From: L227-5C sp038209275
GTDB lineage: Bacteria > Chloroflexota > Chloroflexia > Chloroheliales > Chloroheliaceae
DNA: 17,749 nucleotides
Assembly (NCBI GenBank): GCA_038209275.1
Contig: JBBQXW010000129.1
Span: forward strand, 1 to 17,749
Reading direction: 5' to 3'
The position numbers and the translations under genes were made by a program. Below the pieces are notes generated by a model. That model was not told the origin of the DNA and searched no databases. It saw nothing but the letters and a program-made list of their open reading frames with translations. Positions 12,899 through 17,749 of the stretch are shown here, piece by piece; position 1 is the stretch's first letter, and every line of letters starts with the position of its first letter.

Positions 12899-15286
12899 CT
12901 AGTTCAAAAAAACAAGTTGACCACTATCAATTAAACGCAGCATAATTTGTGCCAATTGTGGGTCAAAGTGCCGACCAGCCGCCTGCTCAACTTCGCTATG
13001 TATAACCGAAAGAGGACGCGCCGAGCGGAAAGGCCGGGGCTGGTGCAAGGCCACCACCGCCACCGCCAAACCAAGTATACGCGCCGATAGCGGAATTTCC
13101 TCGCCAGCCAACCCTTTTGGATAACCCAATCCATCAAAACGTTCGCGCTGATAACGTAGCGCCAGCACCACCCCAGATGTCACCAGCGGTTTCCATTGCT
13201 CGGCCAGACGTGCCGTTTCAATCGGCACTTGCTGTACCCGCCGTCGGTCATACGGGCTAAACTGACCTGTTTTACTCCAGATATATTCGGGAATAGCCAG
13301 CCGCCCCAGATTTGCCAGCCACGAAGCTATTTCTAATTCAGTAATTTGTTCCTGGCTTAAATTTAATTCGTTGGCGAGTAAAAGACACAGGCGGTGTAAT
13401 CGCTCCGCCCCACCCGTTAGATAAGGTTCACGTTGCTCGACTGATAAAGCCGCCAGGCGCAACCCATGCCACATTCCTTCTTCGACCTGGGTCAAACGAA
13501 CTTCGGATTCGCGCAGTTGCTGCCGGGTTTGGGCCAACTGCTGATAGGTTTCGCGGAGTAAACGGGCGGCTACGCCCGGTCTATCGCCACCCAACCAGTT
13601 CAGGAAGCGTTCGTAGTCGGCAGCGATCCAGTTTTCGGTGTTGGGATTCAGTTCATCGCTTTCTGGCAGCTCAACGGAATCGTTGTCGGCGTTAACCACA
13701 GGCGAGGTTTCGGGCGTACCGCGATGCAATTCGCGCTCGGACACTCTGGCAAGGCGAGATTTGCGCCCAATCCGAACTTCGTTACGGTGTTGTTTGGCGA
13801 CGTACATAGCACTGTCGGCGCGCTTCATGAGTTCGAGAGGGGTATCAGCATCATCTGGGAAGAGGGCCGCCCCAATGCTGACTGTCAATTTAATCGTCGT
13901 GCCATTTTCCAGTTCGAGTGGGGTATTGTTGATGGTGCGGCGGGCTTTTTCAGAAACTATTTCAAGGCTACGAGCGGTACAACCGGGCAGCATAACCCCA
14001 AATTCATCGCCGCCATAGCGGGCAACTACGTCGGTAGCCCGCACGGTTTCGCTGACCAACCCGGCGATATGGCGTAGTGCCGCATCGCCAGCCAGATGCC
14101 CATGCACATCGTTGACTTGCTTGAGGTTATCCATATCCAGCATAACCAGGCCGAGCTTGTAACCCATCCGGCGGGCTTTATCCACCTGAACCGATAATTC
14201 ACGGTCAAAATAGTCGTGATTATACACTCCAACCCGACTATCAAACTCGGCTGAAAGTTGCTTTTCCTCGTAAAGGCGGCTATTTACCAGTGCCAGCGCA
14301 AAGAGGCGGGCCAGTTTTTCGACCAGCAGCAACTGGGCATCGTTCTCGCGGTAGCAGCCCGCTATCCGACTGGCGATTTGCAATGCACCGATAGGCTGGC
14401 CTTTGGCGAGTAACGGTACAATCAGGCGCGAACCATCTATCACTTTGAAAAATGGTTCTTCGTTACCCTGGGGCAAATCGAACGGGTCAATCACAATTTC
14501 GCGCTCCCGAATCGAGCGTTCCAGCACACTACCAGATAGAGGCAGGTTTTTTATGTAGCCGCGCCGGACGCGGGCTGGTGGGTCAGTCCAGCTATAAGTT
14601 AATTCGTACTGACTCCAGTCGGGCGAAAGTAGCGCAATAGTGGCCCGCTCAATCGAAAGCAGATTGCGTAAATAGGTCATGAAGGTGTAGAAAAGTTCTT
14701 CGGCGTTGAGGCTAGTGGCAAGCGCGCTGGCTACCTCGTTAATCAGGGTAGTTTCGGCGGCGCTATCTTTGAGGGCTTCAAAGCGGGCGGCGGTCTCAAG
14801 GGCAATCGCCGATAGTTGAGCCAGTGAACGCAGATAATAAAGTTCTTCGCTATCCAGAGGTTGAGTCGTGCCAACGACCAGCCAGCCATAAAATTGGGTC
14901 GGGGTGTACGCCGGGAAGTAGTAAACGCGCCGTACCATTAATTCAGCCTCGATTTCGGCGGTGGCAACTCGTTCACATACCCGGTTGGCGCGTTCGCTTT
15001 CGGGCGGCAAAAGTACCAGAAGGCGGGTTTCCAATCGAGTCGCCTCGCCCGGCGGCAGCAAAATACCATTTATCTGGGCAGTAGTAGAATTATCCGGGCT
15101 ATCGGGTTGGTATAGCGCGCTAAATATCAGTCGGTGGCACAAATCGGGGGCAGCATTAACCACCAGTTGCGATACTACCTGGGGGCTTTGCGCCCGTAAA
15201 AGTACGGCAGCCAGCGTTAAAAAGCTGGACAAGCGCGAACTATGGGCTTGTTCAATTATTTTAATCTCTTCGGAGCCGTCAATCAC
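12899..15286 (-). CDS. GAF-GAF-GGDEF diguanylate cyclase with degenerate HD-GYP domain
   Basis: A cytoplasmic 795-residue signalling protein. Two GAF-like sensor domains span about 15-170 and 175-340. The GGDEF domain (about 345-510) keeps metal ligand Asp384 (VMLDMDNLK), GGDEF at 425-429 and the inhibitory I-site RATD (416-419) five residues before it. It should therefore make cyclic-di-GMP from two GTP and be product-inhibited. After a linker and coiled coil (about 560-605) comes an HD-GYP-shaped domain (about 620-790). That domain keeps DGLGYP (718-723) and the surrounding frame but has lost the metal ligands: Ala658-Asn659 replace HD, Val687 replaces the HP His, and the double His before DGxGYP is Gln-Arg. 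It is probably not a phosphodiesterase. Start GTG 15286 has AAGGGA 8 bases upstream. The kinase-like gene follows 53 bp downstream, so an operon is likely. Confidence 0.95.
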   Translation of the reverse strand: MIDGSEEIKIIEQAHSSRLSSFLTLAAVLLRAQSPQVVSQLVVNAAPDLCHRLIFSALYQPDSPDNSTTAQINGILLPPGEATRLETRLLVLLPPESERANRVCERVATAEIEAELMVRRVYYFPAYTPTQFYGWLVVGTTQPLDSEELYYLRSLAQLSAIALETAARFEALKDSAAETTLINEVASALATSLNAEELFYTFMTYLRNLLSIERATIALLSPDWSQYELTYSWTDPPARVRRGYIKNLPLSGSVLERSIREREIVIDPFDLPQGNEEPFFKVIDGSRLIVPLLAKGQPIGALQIASRIAGCYRENDAQLLLVEKLARLFALALVNSRLYEEKQLSAEFDSRVGVYNHDYFDRELSVQVDKARRMGYKLGLVMLDMDNLKQVNDVHGHLAGDAALRHIAGLVSETVRATDVVARYGGDEFGVMLPGCTARSLEIVSEKARRTINNTPLELENGTTIKLTVSIGAALFPDDADTPLELMKRADSAMYVAKQHRNEVRIGRKSRLARVSERELHRGTPETSPVVNADNDSVELPESDELNPNTENWIAADYERFLNWLGGDRPGVAARLLRETYQQLAQTRQQLRESEVRLTQVEEGMWHGLRLAALSVEQREPYLTGGAERLHRLCLLLANELNLSQEQITELEIASWLANLGRLAIPEYIWSKTGQFSPYDRRRVQQVPIETARLAEQWKPLVTSGVVLALRYQRERFDGLGYPKGLAGEEIPLSARILGLAVAVVALHQPRPFRSARPLSVIHSEVEQAAGRHFDPQLAQIMLRLIDSGQLVFLN

Positions 15287-15665
15287 ACCAGTAGTCCCTT
15301 CAAGTTCAGCAAGTTCAATATACTCGCCAAAAAGTTGCTTTGTATTTATTATAACTTATTATCCAGGCTTTTCCTACCCCCAATTTTTGTAACTACATTC
15401 TTTTATTCAAGGTTAATTAAATCTTAAGTTATTGCCAGCTATGTTCAACTTTTCTAACGCCCTCGTGTAGGCTATTTGAGCAATTTTCGCACAAATTTTT
15501 CCCAACACAGGGTTCGTTCAGACTTCAATTCAGCTTTTGAAGAAAGCACTGGACACAAAACTTTTTTCGCAAACCAGCGTATATATAGTAGGAAGGTGAG
15601 GGAAAATATAGTAGGTTATTGGGTAGATTTTGGATCAAATAGTAGCTAGACAAAGGAAACACAAT
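15287..15665. other. Intergenic region without gene; paired TATAGT repeats
   Basis: This 379-bp gap separates divergent genes. On the minus strand a TATAAT (15348-15353) may be the -10 of the GGDEF gene, but no good -35 is placed. On the plus strand the 10-mer ATATAGTAGG occurs twice (15583-15592, 15606-15615), 23 bases apart, upstream of the miniprotein. No RNA gene or large repeat is evident. Confidence 0.5.
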
Positions 15666-15788
15666 ATGGACATTTTTTTGATACTCGCCCTCATTCCCCT
15701 GGCCCTGACGGTGGGCGGGTTCTTCGGAACTTTAGCAATAATTTCTTTCAGGAATATTGACCGGCGGGTTACGCATAAAGATTTTTAG
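15666..15788 (+). CDS. Single-span membrane miniprotein, 40 residues
   Basis: A short frame from ATG 15666 to TAG 15786-15788. It has a hydrophobic N-terminal two-thirds (MDIFLILALIPLALTVGGFF, continuing GTLAIISF) and a basic C-terminal tail (RNIDRRVTHKDF). This fits one membrane helix with the tail in the cytoplasm. AAAGGAAA lies 7-8 bases upstream, and a strong Rho-independent terminator begins 35 bases past the stop, so it looks like a separate transcription unit. I do not recognise a family. It is too small to judge by codon use. The function is unknown. Confidence 0.65.
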   Translation: MDIFLILALIPLALTVGGFFGTLAIISFRNIDRRVTHKDF

Positions 15789-15823
15789 CCCCGCCGATTT
15801 TCAAACAGTAAAAATTAAATAAG

Positions 15824-15864
15824 AGCAAAAGGCCCGGCAATTATACCGGGTCTTTTGCTTTTAT
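15824..15864 (+). terminator. Rho-independent terminator
   Basis: GCAAAAGGCCCGG (15824-15836) pairs with CCGGGTCTTTTGC (15846-15858) with one wobble or mismatch and a 9-base loop, followed by a T-rich run (TTTTAT). It is the clearest terminator in the window and ends the miniprotein transcript. Confidence 0.9.
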
Positions 15865-15892
15865 TTCGGCAAATTACCAAGTTTTCGGGTGA

Positions 15893-15971
15893 GCAAAACC
15901 CGGACGTGAACGTCCGGGCTAAGAAATTCGGCTCGGTTATTTTTAGCCCAGACGTTCACGTCCGGGTTTGC
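15893..15971. repeat. Long inverted repeat with self-palindromic arms
   Basis: Arms of 30 and 29 bases (15893-15922 and 15943-15971; one bulge, one mismatch) flank a 20-base spacer. Each arm holds a CCCGGACGTGAACGTCCGGG-type near-palindrome, so each can also fold alone. It separates the miniprotein terminator from the STAND promoter. Confidence 0.88.
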
Positions 15972-16015
15972 CTGGTACAAAAAAATTGAGTCTCACGACG
16001 GGGTATTCTTGATGC

Positions 16016-16044
16016 TTTACAATTTTGGAGGTATTACATATAAT
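16016..16044 (+). promoter_or_regulatory. Promoter of the STAND ATPase gene
   Basis: TTTACA (16016-16021) and a perfect TATAAT (16039-16044) are spaced by 17 bases. Transcription would begin near 16051, about 43 bases before the ATG. Confidence 0.8.
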
Positions 16045-16093
16045 GCAGATAAATCGAGTGATTGTTTATTTATTTCCGCCTTGAGGTTCGCCC

Positions 16094-17749
16094 ATGTCAG
16101 CCGAAGATTATCGCCAGCATTTGTTAGGTCAACTTAAATATCAGCACGAGTTGTTAGAAGAAACTGAACGCAAGATTAATGTTGAACCGGGCGTACTTGA
16201 GAAAGCCAAGTACGAGAACGATAAAAAATCAATTCTGGCTAATATTGCCCGGATTCAAGCCGACCTGGATGCACAACCCGCCCCGGCAACAGCCGAATAT
16301 TTCCGCTACAACCACATCAACCTGATCGGCGATAGAGAAGCCGACCTGATAGGCCGCGACACCGAGCGCCAGCAACTCGCCCAACTGCTTGCCAACGGTG
16401 GCTGCGTCGCTATCGTCGGGGTCGGCGGGCAAGGCAAAACCGCCCTAGCCTACGATTACCTGAAACCGTTTATTAAAAGTAATCAGTCGTCAGTTCTCAG
16501 TCCTCAGTCAACCGAACCTCCGCCTTCCTCGTCCCCAATCGTAAATCGCGGGTACCCTCTGGGTGCGCAAATCGTCAATTCCTTCCTGGTTTGGCTGACA
16601 ATTGAGGGGAACGGGGCTGATTTAAATGGGTTGGCCGCTAAACTGGGGTTGGCTTATTCGGGCCAGCCGCAAGAGACTGCCGAAAGGGTGCTTCAGTTTT
16701 TGAGCCAACACGCTGTGCTGGTGGTGCTGGATAATTTTGAGGCGGCGCTACAGGAAAATGACCGTTTGCCGCTCGATGTGGCGCTACTATTGGAAAAGCT
16801 GGCGAATTTTCGGGGCGCAAGCCAGCTAATTATCACCAGCCGCGAAGTTCCCAAAGGCGTACCCGTCCGCCGCACGTTGCGACTGACCGGGCTGATGCCG
16901 GAAGCCGGGGCCGATTTTCTGGCGGAGCAAGGGCTGGATGGCGAAGACAGGCCGCAACTAATCGAGGCAGCGCAGCGTTCGGGCGGCAATCCCTTCGCTT
17001 TGCGGCTATTGGCGGGGTTGGTGCTGGATTCTGTGACCGATACGCTGGAAACGCTGCTGCAACAGGGCGAATTGTGGGACAAAACGCTGGCGGCGGAAGA
17101 ACGGTTTTTGCCGCGCACCTGGGAAAAGCGCCTGAACCTGGCGGAACACGAACTGCTGAAGCTGACGGCGATTTTGCGCCCGCCGACCCGCTACGAAACC
17201 CTGCGCGCTCTGGCAAAACCCGCCGACGAAGTGCGGTTCAAGGCTTTGCTCAACGGGCTGGCGACCAAATTCCTGCTCAGTGCCGAGCGCGACGCTACCG
17301 ACCAGCGCACCATACGCGGCTACGATTTGCACCCACTCTTTCGCCGCTTTATCCTGAACGAAAAACTGAACCGGGAAGAACAGGCCACCCTGCACCAGCA
17401 AGCCGCCACCTATTTCCAATCGCTCATCCCGACCTTGCCGCCCAAAGAAAACTACGGGCGCAAAATCCTTGAACACGCCTGGTGCGTGCTGGAAGCTGTC
17501 CACCATCTCAACGCACAGGGCGATTACGAGGCGGCATTTGATTTGTTCTTCGAGGAGGCTTTGCACGAGGATTTATCCCGCCAGGGTCAAGCCGTATTAC
17601 TGATAGAAATCTTTTCCGAATGGGCTAAAGTGACCACATGGCGGTCTAGCAGCACTAAGGGTGTCATATTGGGCAATCTGGGCCTTGCCTACTCGAATTT
17701 AGGGAGAGTGGAAGAAGCGATAGTCAACTACCAGCAAGCCCTCATCATC
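16094..17749 (+). CDS. STAND ATPase (NB-ARC-like) with helical N-terminal domain and TPR tail (3' end beyond window)
   Basis: Signal-transduction ATPase of the STAND class; 552 residues are visible. Residues 1-62 form a charged helical or coiled-coil domain of unknown role, in the place of an effector or adaptor domain. The NB-ARC core has Walker A GVGGQGKT (109-116), Walker B LVVLD (209-213), the sensor-like LIITSRE (245-251), GGNPFAL (297-303, matching the GLPLAL motif) and DLHPLFRRF (411-419, matching MHD). Helical repeats begin near 430, with a clear TPR at the edge (NLGLAYSNLGRVEEAIVNYQ). By family logic, ligand binding to the TPR part would open the ATPase and trigger oligomerisation. 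Residues about 129-163 are a low-complexity insert absent from the usual fold. ATG 16094 has GAGG 7 bases upstream and its own promoter. No separate effector gene is visible. Confidence 0.92.
   Translation, partial: MSAEDYRQHLLGQLKYQHELLEETERKINVEPGVLEKAKYENDKKSILANIARIQADLDAQPAPATAEYFRYNHINLIGDREADLIGRDTERQQLAQLLANGGCVAIVGVGGQGKTALAYDYLKPFIKSNQSSVLSPQSTEPPPSSSPIVNRGYPLGAQIVNSFLVWLTIEGNGADLNGLAAKLGLAYSGQPQETAERVLQFLSQHAVLVVLDNFEAALQENDRLPLDVALLLEKLANFRGASQLIITSREVPKGVPVRRTLRLTGLMPEAGADFLAEQGLDGEDRPQLIEAAQRSGGNPFALRLLAGLVLDSVTDTLETLLQQGELWDKTLAAEERFLPRTWEKRLNLAEHELLKLTAILRPPTRYETLRALAKPADEVRFKALLNGLATKFLLSAERDATDQRTIRGYDLHPLFRRFILNEKLNREEQATLHQQAATYFQSLIPTLPPKENYGRKILEHAWCVLEAVHHLNAQGDYEAAFDLFFEEALHEDLSRQGQAVLLIEIFSEWAKVTTWRSSSTKGVILGNLGLAYSNLGRVEEAIVNYQQALII
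16479..16589 (+). repeat. Repeat-derived in-frame insert inside the STAND gene
   Basis: The stretch holds TCAGT-type units (AGTCGTCAGTTCTCAGTCCT), then AATCGTAAATCGCGGGTACC and GCAAATCGTCAATTCC, in the style of intergenic repeats such as 8434-8453. It is a multiple of three with no stop, and adds about 35 Ser/Pro/Gln/Asn-rich residues between Walker A and the next core strand (FLVWLTIEG). Confidence 0.55.

Noticed and set aside
13638..14077. Plus-strand open frames of 126 and 117 codons
   Set aside because: They are antisense to the GGDEF domain coding region, where codons match conserved GGDEF residues; no independent support.
16229..17566. Minus-strand open frames up to 186 codons opposite the STAND gene
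   Set aside because: The plus-strand frame is continuous for 552 codons with all NB-ARC motifs in order; the opposite frames are compositional shadows.

Overview
The window looks like chromosomal DNA of a free-living bacterium with about 50% G+C, most likely a member of the Chloroflexota. This is a judgement from style, not a database result. It rests on multi-GAF signalling proteins, a STAND ATPase with a TPR tail, a GyrA with a long Asn/Gly/His and acidic tail, a membrane-protein remnant of a type common in that phylum, and many short palindromic intergenic repeats. No rRNA, tRNA, CRISPR array, phage structural gene or plasmid function was seen.

Layout. (1) 1-887, minus: an acyl-CoA dehydrogenase cut by the left edge. 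(2) 888-1233: three inverted-repeat elements and no gene. (3) 1234-3837, minus: gyrA, with a near-consensus sigma70 promoter whose -35 box lies in the arm of a 93-bp palindromic cassette. (4) 3908-4089: a run of three palindromes. (5) 4186-6268: a gene graveyard. It holds the 5' half of an IS630-type transposase broken into two frames, joined to the decayed 3' end of a polytopic membrane protein gene (minus), then a TAGAA microsatellite and a decayed NarL-type sensor kinase (plus). (6) 6265-6502: a 238-bp MITE-like element with perfect 20-bp ends. (7) 6561-8438, plus: an intact double-GAF sensor histidine kinase with no adjacent response regulator. (8) 8553-10102, minus: a small zinc-ribbon protein and an M50 site-2-type membrane protease with CBS domains, followed by a perfect 50-bp palindrome. 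(9) 10420-12080, plus: a TetR-type repressor and a short-chain dehydrogenase, each preceded by a copy of the same palindromic operator. (10) 12087-15286, minus: a likely two-gene operon. It encodes a GAF-GAF-GGDEF protein with a degenerate HD-GYP domain, then a histidine-kinase-like protein with a degenerate ATP-binding domain. (11) 15666-15788, plus: a 40-residue membrane miniprotein with its own terminator. (12) 15893-15971: a long inverted repeat. (13) 16094-17749, plus: a STAND (NB-ARC-like) ATPase with a helical N-terminal domain and TPR repeats, running off the right edge. It carries a low-complexity in-frame insert that looks derived from an intergenic repeat.

Three themes connect the genes. 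Regulation is heavy: two sensor kinases plus one dead kinase, a cyclic-di-GMP enzyme, TetR, a STAND switch and a membrane protease. Short inverted repeats sit in nearly every intergenic gap, and one overlaps the gyrA promoter. Active gene decay is visible around the IS630 remnant. The best candidates for undescribed biology are the STAND ATPase with its N-terminal domain, the pairing of a cyclic-di-GMP synthase that has a dead HD-GYP with a dead kinase, and the repeat families.
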